Positions 57,539-64,000 of a stretch of 64,000 bases of DNA are shown piece by piece. The translations under genes were made by a program, and so were the position numbers. The first letter of the stretch is position 1; each line of letters starts with the position of its first letter. This DNA is from Polaribacter marinaquae (lineage in GTDB: Bacteria > Bacteroidota > Bacteroidia > Flavobacteriales > Flavobacteriaceae), in contig NZ_CP150496.1 of the NCBI RefSeq assembly GCF_038019025.1, positions 2,992,001 through 3,056,000 on the forward strand, in the 5' to 3' direction. The notes under the pieces were generated by a model, which was given only the letters and a program-made list of their open reading frames with translations, had not been told where the DNA came from and searched no databases.

Positions 57539-60376
57539 TTACATGTAATCTTCAATAGGATTACAAGAACAAATTAAATTTCTATCGCCATAGGCATCAT
57601 CAACTCTTCTTACAGTTGGCCAAAACTTATTTTCGGCAATGTAGTCTAAAGGAAATGCAGCTTGCTTTCTAGTGTAAGGTAACTCCCATTCATCCGAAGT
57701 AAGCATTTCTTGTGTATGAGGAGCATTTTTTAAAGGATTGTTTAAATCTTCTTTCGATGCATTTTTAATTTCTTCTCTAATAGAAATCATGGCATCACAA
57801 AAACGATCTAATTCTGCTAAACTTTCAGATTCTGTAGGTTCAATCATCATTGTTCCTCCTACAGGAAAAGAAACTGTTGGTGCATGAAAACCATAATCCA
57901 TTAAACGTTTTGCAATATCTACAACTTCGATACCTTTTTGTTTAAAATCTCTACAATCAATAATCATTTCGTGTGCTGCACGACCTTTTTCTCCGGTATA
58001 TAAAGTTGGATAATGTTCTTCTAAACGCTCTTTAATGTAGTTTGCGTTTAAGATTGCATTTTTAGTAGAATTAGTCAATCCGTCTGCACCTAACATTGTA
58101 ATATATCCGTAAGAAATTAAACAAGCTAAAGCAGAACCCCAAGGAGCGGCAGAAATTGCAGTAATTGCGCTTTTGCCACCAGTTTTAATTATTGGATTTG
58201 TTGGTAAAAACGGAACTAGTTGTGGAGCAACACAAATTGGCCCTACACCAGGACCACCACCACCATGAGGAATGGCAAAAGTTTTATGCAAGTTAAGATG
58301 ACAAACATCTGCACCAATTGTAGCAGGATTTGTTAGACCAACTTGAGCGTTCATATTTGCTCCGTCCATGTAAACTTGTCCACCGTTATCGTGAATAATT
58401 TTAGTTATTTCTTTAATTTCTTTTTCGTAAACACCATGAGTAGAAGGATATGTTACCATTAAAGCAGCTAAGTTGTCCTTATGTAGCGTTGCTTTTTCTC
58501 TTAAATCTTCTACATCGATATTACCGTTTTCTGCTGTTTTAGTTACAACAACCTTCATACCAGCCATAACTGCAGAAGCAGGATTTGTACCGTGTGCAGA
58601 AGCAGGAATTAAACAAATATTTCTATGGGAATCATTATTTGCTTGATGATAAGCTCTAATAGTCATTAAACCAGCAAATTCACCTTGTGCACCAGAGTTT
58701 GGCTGTAAAGATGTACCCGCAAAACCTGTAATAATATTTAATTGATGTTCTAAATTTTTTAAAACTTCTTGATAACCTTCTGCTTGATTTAAAGGAACAA
58801 ATGGATGAATATTTCCCCATTGAGGATTACTTAAAGGCAACATTTCTGATGCAGCATTTAATTTCATTGTACAAGAACCTAAAGAAATCATAGAGTGATT
58901 TAAAGCTAAATCTTTACGCTCTAATTTCTTTATGTAGCGCATCATATCTGTTTCCGATTGATACGTGTTAAAAACTTCATTGTCTAAGAAAGTAGTATTT
59001 CTTAATAAAGATTCGTTTAAAATAGTTGTTGTTTCTGGTAATGCTTGTGGTTTTAAATTAAAAGCCTCTTCAAAACAAGAAATTATTTCTTTTAAAGAAG
59101 CTTTATCTACAGTTTCATTTATAGATATAGAAACATGGTTTTGATCAACATAATTAAAGTTTATCTCTTTAGATTCTGCTACGGTTTTTAATTTATCTGC
59201 TTCAACTTCAATTAAAAGAGTATCAAAATAAGATTTATTAAGTTGTTTAAAACCTAAGTTTTCTAAAGCATTTGCTAATAGATTTGTATGTTGATGAACA
59301 TTGTTAGCAATATACTCTAAACCATTTTTACCATGATAAACAGCATACATACCAGCCATAACAGCTAATAATACTTGTGCTGTACAAATATTAGAAGTTG
59401 CTCTTTCTCTTTTTATATGTTGTTCTCTGGTTTGTAATGCCATTCTTAAGGCACGCTTACCATTCATGTCTTTAGTAACCCCAATTATTCTACCAGGAAT
59501 ACTTCTTTTGTAAGCTTCTTTTGTAGCAAAATAAGCTGCATGAGGACCACCATAACCTAACGGAATACCGAAACGTTGTGTAGTACCCACAACTACAGAT
59601 GCACCAAAATCTCCAGGAGCTTTTAATTTAACTAATGATAAAATATCAGCAGCAACTGCTATTTTAATGTCGTTATTATTCGCTTTTTCAGCAAAAGATT
59701 CATAATCAAATATTTGACCGAATTTACCAGGATATTGCAATATTGCTCCGAAAAAATCATCATCAAAATTAAACTCTTCATGGTTTCCGACAACTAATTC
59801 TATACCAATTGGTGTAGCTCTTGTTTCTAAAAGAGAAAGTGTTTGTGGTAAAATTTCATCAGAAACAAAAAACTTATTTGCTTTTGCTTTTTTCTTAGCT
59901 CTTTCTCTTACATCGAACAACAAAGCCATTGCTTCTGCAGCAGCTGTAGATTCGTCTAATAAAGAAGCATTTGCAAGCTCCATACCTGTTAAATCACAAA
60001 CCATTGTTTGGTAATTTAGCAAAGCTTCTAATCTACCTTGAGCAATTTCTGCTTGGTAAGGTGTGTAAGCTGTATACCAACCCGGATTTTCTAATATGTT
60101 TCTTTGAATAACACTTGGTACAATTGCTTCGTTATAACCTAAACCAATATAACTTTTAAACACTTTATTTTTTTCTGATAAAGCTTTTATATGTGCTAAG
60201 TATTTATACTCGCTCATAGATTCTTCTAAATCTAGTTTGTTTTTTAAAAGAATGTTGTCTGGCACAGTTTCATTAATTAACTGTTCTAAACTATCTGCAT
60301 TAATAGCTTTTAACATTTTTTCTTGTTCCTTTTTATTAGGACCAATATGTCTAAGTTGAAACGAATTTGTATTCAT
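57539..60376 (-). CDS. gcvP: Glycine dehydrogenase (aminomethyl-transferring), P protein
   Basis: This 945-residue PLP enzyme decarboxylates glycine and passes the aminomethyl group to GcvH lipoate. Both halves are fused in one chain: the N-terminal half has FQLRHIGPNKKEQEKMLKAI and YIGLGYNEAIVPSVIQRNIL; the C-terminal half has the PLP Lys in HLNLHKTFAIPHGGGGPG, and YMDGANMNAQVGL. The gcvT and gcvH genes are not adjacent. It is monocistronic, and the SerB-SerA fusion lies within about 1.1 kb. Confidence 0.97.
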   Translation of the reverse strand: MNTNSFQLRHIGPNKKEQEKMLKAINADSLEQLINETVPDNILLKNKLDLEESMSEYKYLAHIKALSEKNKVFKSYIGLGYNEAIVPSVIQRNILENPGWYTAYTPYQAEIAQGRLEALLNYQTMVCDLTGMELANASLLDESTAAAEAMALLFDVRERAKKKAKANKFFVSDEILPQTLSLLETRATPIGIELVVGNHEEFNFDDDFFGAILQYPGKFGQIFDYESFAEKANNNDIKIAVAADILSLVKLKAPGDFGASVVVGTTQRFGIPLGYGGPHAAYFATKEAYKRSIPGRIIGVTKDMNGKRALRMALQTREQHIKRERATSNICTAQVLLAVMAGMYAVYHGKNGLEYIANNVHQHTNLLANALENLGFKQLNKSYFDTLLIEVEADKLKTVAESKEINFNYVDQNHVSISINETVDKASLKEIISCFEEAFNLKPQALPETTTILNESLLRNTTFLDNEVFNTYQSETDMMRYIKKLERKDLALNHSMISLGSCTMKLNAASEMLPLSNPQWGNIHPFVPLNQAEGYQEVLKNLEHQLNIITGFAGTSLQPNSGAQGEFAGLMTIRAYHQANNDSHRNICLIPASAHGTNPASAVMAGMKVVVTKTAENGNIDVEDLREKATLHKDNLAALMVTYPSTHGVYEKEIKEITKIIHDNGGQVYMDGANMNAQVGLTNPATIGADVCHLNLHKTFAIPHGGGGPGVGPICVAPQLVPFLPTNPIIKTGGKSAITAISAAPWGSALACLISYGYITMLGADGLTNSTKNAILNANYIKERLEEHYPTLYTGEKGRAAHEMIIDCRDFKQKGIEVVDIAKRLMDYGFHAPTVSFPVGGTMMIEPTESESLAELDRFCDAMISIREEIKNASKEDLNNPLKNAPHTQEMLTSDEWELPYTRKQAAFPLDYIAENKFWPTVRRVDDAYGDRNLICSCNPIEDYM

Positions 60377-60393
60377 TAATTAAGTTTTGTGAA

Positions 60394-60409
60394 CGATTGA
60401 TTTCAATCG
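60394..60409. promoter_or_regulatory. Palindrome upstream of gcvP (possible operator)
   Basis: CGATTGA-TT-TCAATCG is a perfect 7-base inverted repeat 17 bases upstream of the gcvP ATG. The rest of the 186-base divergent gap is AT-rich. The repeat could be an operator or an mRNA hairpin in the gcvP leader; no factor can be named. Confidence 0.3.
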
Positions 60410-60562
60410 ATTTAGTGTTGTTTTTTTGATGTCTAAAAATCGTATTTTTTGACCGCTCAAAAATAAGGATTTAATAAATTATTTTCTAACCGAAAACGTA
60501 TAAAATGATGTTAATTATTAACTAAAAATTAATGTTATGAACAGAAACGTTATTTTTGTTTA

Positions 60563-61384
60563 ATGAAGTTTTTAAAAATATTTTTAAATTTTTACCTAAA
60601 TGCCAGTATTCATGTGGCTTTGGCAGTTTTTTCGCTTGTAAAAATTACTGAACAATATTTTGAACTTTCTTTACATCAAAACTTATCAATATTTATATTT
60701 TTTAGCACAATAACAGGGTATAATTCTGTGAAATATGCAGGTGTTGCTAAATTGCATCATAGAAGTTTAACAAATAACTTAAAGGTAATTCAGGTTTTTT
60801 CTTTTTTTTGTTTTTTAGCAATGTGTTTTTATGCTTTTAAACTCCAAAAAGTGACATTGTTATTCACTTTGCCTTTTCTTCTTTTAACTTTTTTATATGC
60901 AGTACCTTTTCTAAGTGGTTTCGATAAAACTTTAAGAGAAGTTAGTTATTTGAAAATTGTTGTTGTAGCTATTGTTTGGGCTGGTTTTACGGTTTTAATT
61001 CCTTGTGTAGAAGCAGGTATTCAATTTAATTTTAAACTATTTTTAGTAATGTTCCAACGTTTCTTAATTGTGATAATTTTAATACTTCCTTTTGATATTA
61101 GAGATGTAAAATATGATGCAATTTCTTTGCAAACTATTCCAAAAAAAATAGGAGTTGAAAAAACAAAAAGGGTAGGTTTAACCCTTATGATTCTTGCTTT
61201 GATTGTAGAATATGCTATAAATGTAAACGGTATTTCTAAAAATGCCTTTATGATTTTCTTTTTTCTAGTTATCATTTTATTAATGCGATCTAAAATCAAT
61301 CAATCTAAATACTATAGTTCATTTTGGGTGGAATCATTACCTATAATTTGGTGGTTATTTCTTTTAGGATTCCGTAATTTATAA
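60563..61384 (+). CDS. UbiA-like integral membrane protein
   Basis: A 273-residue protein with about eight or nine membrane helices. The segment PFDIRDVKYDAISLQTIPKKIG resembles the second Asp-rich motif and following loop of UbiA prenyltransferases. The first motif (NDxxDxxxD) is reduced to TGYNSVKYAG, so normal prenyl-diphosphate chemistry is doubtful. A TATTTTTG box lies just 4 bases before the ATG. It may be a diverged or noncatalytic UbiA-fold protein. Divergent from gcvP. Confidence 0.6.
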   Translation: MKFLKIFLNFYLNASIHVALAVFSLVKITEQYFELSLHQNLSIFIFFSTITGYNSVKYAGVAKLHHRSLTNNLKVIQVFSFFCFLAMCFYAFKLQKVTLLFTLPFLLLTFLYAVPFLSGFDKTLREVSYLKIVVVAIVWAGFTVLIPCVEAGIQFNFKLFLVMFQRFLIVIILILPFDIRDVKYDAISLQTIPKKIGVEKTKRVGLTLMILALIVEYAINVNGISKNAFMIFFFLVIILLMRSKINQSKYYSSFWVESLPIIWWLFLLGFRNL

Positions 61385-61456
61385 CAACATTTACAAGGTT
61401 TTTTATCAACTTTAATATTATTGATGTTAATTATAATAGATATCATAAAACTTTAG

Positions 61457-61485
61457 TTGGGCTTTCGATTAAGCTACTATATTTG
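61457..61485 (+). promoter_or_regulatory. Promoter of the serB-serA fusion gene
   Basis: TTG (61457-61459), an 18-base spacer and TATATTTG (61478-61485) match the Bacteroidota consensus. Transcription would start near 61492, so an in-frame TTG start at 61457 cannot be used, and the ATG at 61523 is chosen. Confidence 0.75.
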
Positions 61486-61522
61486 TAGATTTACAGAGAA
61501 TAAATCAATCAAGATTTTTATA

Positions 61523-63415
61523 ATGATCACTACAAAAAGAAACTATATTTTCGATTTTGACAGCACACTTACTAAAGTGGAAGCTTTAGATGTTTTAGCC
61601 GAAATAACATTAACCGATAATCCTAAAAAAGAAGCTATAATTCAAGAAATTATAGATATTACAAATTTAGGTATTGATGGCGAAATTTCTTTTACAGAAT
61701 CTTTAGAAAGAAGAATTAAGTTATTAAAAGCAAATAAGGCAGATTTAAGTAACTTAGTAGTTGCATTAAAAAAGCAAGTTTCTAAATCTATAGAAAGCAA
61801 TAAAGAATTTTTTGAGAATTTTGCAGATGATATTTATGTAATTTCCTGCGGATTTAAAGAATTCATAGATCCTATTGTTAAAGAATACAATATTCCTTCT
61901 GAACGCGTGTATGCAAATACATTTACGTTTGCAGAAGACGGAGAAATAATTGGTTTTGACGCTGATAATCCGTTATCAAAACATAACGGAAAAATTGAGT
62001 GTTTAAAAGACATGAATTTAGACGGAGAAATACAAGTGATTGGCGATGGTTACAGCGATTATGTAACTAGAGAAGCAGGTATTGCTGATAAGTTTTTTGC
62101 TTATACAGAAAATGTTTCTAGAGAAAAAACAACAGAAAACGCAGACCATATTGCCCCAAATTTAGATGAATTTTTATACGTAAACGATTTGCCAAGAAAT
62201 ATAAGTTACCCAAAAAATAGAATTAAAATATTATTATTAGAAAACGTACATCCAGATGCTTTTAAGAAGTTATCTAAAGATGGATTTTCTGTAGAAACTG
62301 TATCTAAAAGTTTGTCTGAAGACGAATTGATAGAAAAAATTAAAGATGTGCATGTTTTAGGTATTCGTTCTAAAACAAATGTTACACAAAAAGTTGTAGA
62401 TGCAGCAGAAAAATTAATGGTTGTAAGTGCTTTTTGTATCGGTACAAAACAAATCGATTTAGAAGCTTGTAAAGAAAAAGGTATTGTGGTTTTTAACGCA
62501 CCTTACAGTAATACACGTTCTGTTGTAGAATTAGCAATTGGAGAAATTATTATGTTAATGCGTAGTGTTTTTCAAAGAAGTACAGAAATTCATAATGGGC
62601 AATGGAATAAAACAGCAGAAGGGTCTAAAGAAGTTCGTGGTAAAAAATTAGGTATTGTTGGTTACGGTAATATTGGTAAGCAATTATCTGTTTTAGCAGA
62701 AGCTTTAGGTATGGATGTTTATTATTATGATGTTGAAGATAAACTAGCTTTAGGAAACGCAACAAAAATGAGCACTTTAGAAGAGTTGTTGGCAATTTCT
62801 GATGTTGTTACTTTACATGTTGATGACAATGCGGCAAATAAAAATTTCTTTGGCGAAAAAGAAATTTCTCAAATGAAAGATGGTGCTCATTTGGTAAACT
62901 TATCTAGAGGTTTTGTTGTAGATATAGAAGCTTTAGTTGCTGCTTTAAAAAGCGGTAAAATTGCAGGAACAGCAGTTGATGTTTATCCGTCTGAACCAAG
63001 AAAAAACGGAGAATTTTATACTGAATTAAAAGGATTGCCAAATGTTATTTTGACTCCGCATGTTGGCGGAAGTACAGAAGAAGCGCAAAGAGATATTGCA
63101 GATTTTGTACCAAGTAAAATAATGGCGTACATCAATTCTGGTAATACTGTTGATGCAGTAAACTTTCCTAACATTCGTTTACCAAGACAAACAAACGCAC
63201 ACAGGTTTTTACATATTCATAAAAATGTACCTGGTGTAATGGCTAAAATTAATAAGGTTTTAGCAGAATACGAATTAAACATTAACGGTCAATATTTATC
63301 TACAGATCCTAAAGTAGGTTATGTAATTACAGATTTAGATAAAGAATACAATAAAGAAGTTATAGACGAGTTAAGAAAAATTGAAGGAACAATTAGATTT
63401 AGAGTTCTGTATTAA
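61523..63415 (+). CDS. serA: Bifunctional phosphoserine phosphatase / D-3-phosphoglycerate dehydrogenase
   Basis: A 630-residue fusion. Residues 1 to about 205 are an HAD phosphatase of SerB type: FDFDSTLTKVEALDVLAE (DxDST near 11-15), VISCGFKEFIDPIV and VIGDGYSDYVTREAG. Residues about 220-540 are SerA: GIRSKTNVTQKVVDAAEKL, GKKLGIVGYGNIGKQLSVLA (NAD loop), LVNLSRGFVVDIEAL and the catalytic HVGGSTEEAQRDIA. The end is an ACT domain (NVPGVMAKINKVLAEY) for likely serine feedback. It thus joins the first and last steps of serine synthesis; SerC is not adjacent. Confidence 0.92.
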   Translation: MITTKRNYIFDFDSTLTKVEALDVLAEITLTDNPKKEAIIQEIIDITNLGIDGEISFTESLERRIKLLKANKADLSNLVVALKKQVSKSIESNKEFFENFADDIYVISCGFKEFIDPIVKEYNIPSERVYANTFTFAEDGEIIGFDADNPLSKHNGKIECLKDMNLDGEIQVIGDGYSDYVTREAGIADKFFAYTENVSREKTTENADHIAPNLDEFLYVNDLPRNISYPKNRIKILLLENVHPDAFKKLSKDGFSVETVSKSLSEDELIEKIKDVHVLGIRSKTNVTQKVVDAAEKLMVVSAFCIGTKQIDLEACKEKGIVVFNAPYSNTRSVVELAIGEIIMLMRSVFQRSTEIHNGQWNKTAEGSKEVRGKKLGIVGYGNIGKQLSVLAEALGMDVYYYDVEDKLALGNATKMSTLEELLAISDVVTLHVDDNAANKNFFGEKEISQMKDGAHLVNLSRGFVVDIEALVAALKSGKIAGTAVDVYPSEPRKNGEFYTELKGLPNVILTPHVGGSTEEAQRDIADFVPSKIMAYINSGNTVDAVNFPNIRLPRQTNAHRFLHIHKNVPGVMAKINKVLAEYELNINGQYLSTDPKVGYVITDLDKEYNKEVIDELRKIEGTIRFRVLY

Positions 63416-63442
63416 CAATCAAAATCACAATCAACACAACAA

Positions 63443-63475
63443 AAAAGCCTTTCAATATTTTATTGAAAGGCTTTT
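63443..63475. terminator. Bidirectional terminator between serA and the NlpC/P60 gene
   Basis: AAAAGCCTTTCAATA (63443-63457) pairs with TATTGAAAGGCTTTT (63461-63475) across TTT. It sits between convergent stops with A and T runs on opposite sides. Confidence 0.9.
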
Positions 63476-63494
63476 AATTTTTTTAGACGATTTC

Positions 63495-64000
63495 TTAGAA
63501 TTTAAATTCTTCTTTAAGATTGATAATCTCTTTATCTTTTATACCTAAATAGCGTTTGCTACCTAAATATCTATTTTTATTAAATGCATTAAAATGTGGT
63601 TGTAAAGAATCCATAGAACTTATATGTACGTTGCCAGATGCATGTATAAATTCTTGCTTATTATTACCCAACCAAATACCAACATGTACAACTCGTCTTT
63701 TTTTAGTTTCTGTAGCTTCAGTTCCAAAAAAGAGTAAATCGCCTTTTTCTAAATTCTCGAAATTTAGTTTTTCGTCAACTTGTTTACCTGCATTAATTTG
63801 TTGTGAAGCATCTCTAGGAATTACAAAGCCATTCATTAAATACACCATTTTCGTAAAACCACTGCAATCAATTCCTTTAGAAGAAGTTCCGCCCCATAAA
63901 TAAGGAAAACCTTCTAGTTTTTTTGCAACTTTTTCTACATTTTCTTTTGATGGTTGCAGGTTTTTTAACCAATTTTCATAAACAACAGCCTCACTTTTTT
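63495..64000 (-). CDS. NlpC/P60 family cell-wall hydrolase, C-terminal part
   Basis: The reading frame is open to the window edge, so the N-terminus is missing. Visible are LEGFPYLWGGTSSKGIDCSG (catalytic Cys), NLEKGDLLFFGTEATETKKR, the catalytic His in RVVHVGIWLGNNK and a further His in FIHASGNVHIS. These are the NlpC/P60 triad regions of peptidoglycan endopeptidases, which cut between D-Glu and the diamino acid. SH3-like domains usually lie upstream. A shorter start at 63848 would cut off the catalytic Cys and is rejected. Confidence 0.88.
   Translation of the reverse strand, partial: KSEAVVYENWLKNLQPSKENVEKVAKKLEGFPYLWGGTSSKGIDCSGFTKMVYLMNGFVIPRDASQQINAGKQVDEKLNFENLEKGDLLFFGTEATETKKRRVVHVGIWLGNNKQEFIHASGNVHISSMDSLQPHFNAFNKNRYLGSKRYLGIKDKEIINLKEEFKF

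Noticed and set aside
61457..61522. N-terminal extension of the SerB-SerA fusion
   Set aside because: The extension lies over the promoter and the expected transcription start; the HAD domain begins right after the ATG at 61523.

Overview
This 64 kb window is a low-GC, densely packed chromosomal segment of a member of the Bacteroidota, almost certainly a Flavobacteriaceae genus. A Polaribacter/Tenacibaculum-like marine flavobacterium is my best guess from protein style, but I cannot prove the genus. The reasons are: two SusC/SusD pairs; promoters of the Bacteroidota type (TTTG or TTG, about 19 bp, then TAnnTTTG) and no convincing Shine-Dalgarno sites; PafA phosphatase, citrulline hydrolase CtlX, a DUF5723-like outer membrane protein and a SerB-SerA fusion; and a long str-S10-spc-alpha ribosomal cluster lacking tuf, adk and map. 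No phage, IS element, CRISPR array, rRNA or defence system was found. No gene-free stretch exceeds 300 bases.

Layout. 1-6.7 kb: the start of a glycosyltransferase (minus), a YjjG-type nucleotidase, a lipoprotein/outer-membrane set, RarA (minus), a rhomboid protease and RlmB (minus). 6.7-16.3 kb: two minus-strand SusCD operons, each ending in an intrinsic terminator; the SusD of the downstream pair is split by a frameshift. 16.4-18.0 kb: an Omp85-like outer membrane protein. 18.2-35.6 kb: the ribosomal supercluster, rpsL to rplQ, with secY, infA, rpmJ, rpoA and fusA. It contains internal promoters fused to terminators and several structured leaders. 35.7-41.7 kb: carA, eno, gltA and two guanidine-modifying-superfamily hydrolases. 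41.7-49.3 kb: PrsW-like protease, PafA, an MlaE/MlaF lipid-transport pair, tRNA-Lys(TTT), a CIA30-family protein, a DUF389 membrane protein, a SprT-like protein and an SDR. 49.3-54.8 kb: a secreted amidohydrolase, a decayed membrane-protein gene (frameshift plus stop), a beta-helix lipoprotein, glutaminyl cyclase and rpmE2. 54.8-64 kb: a REP-like intergenic element, an FMN glutamate-synthase-like protein with YpdA, gcvP, a UbiA-like membrane protein, the serine-biosynthesis fusion SerB-SerA and the C-terminal part of an NlpC/P60 hydrolase.

Most of the window is housekeeping. The ribosomal cluster supplies translation and secretion machinery, with eno, gltA and carA next to it. The 57-63 kb part groups glycine cleavage with two steps of serine synthesis. 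The least explained features are regulatory: two places in the ribosomal cluster where a core promoter element lies inside the loop of the preceding operon's terminator; structured leaders before rplC, rpsH, rpsK, rpsD and rpmE; and a long imperfect hairpin after rpmE. I did not find a clearly new multi-gene system.
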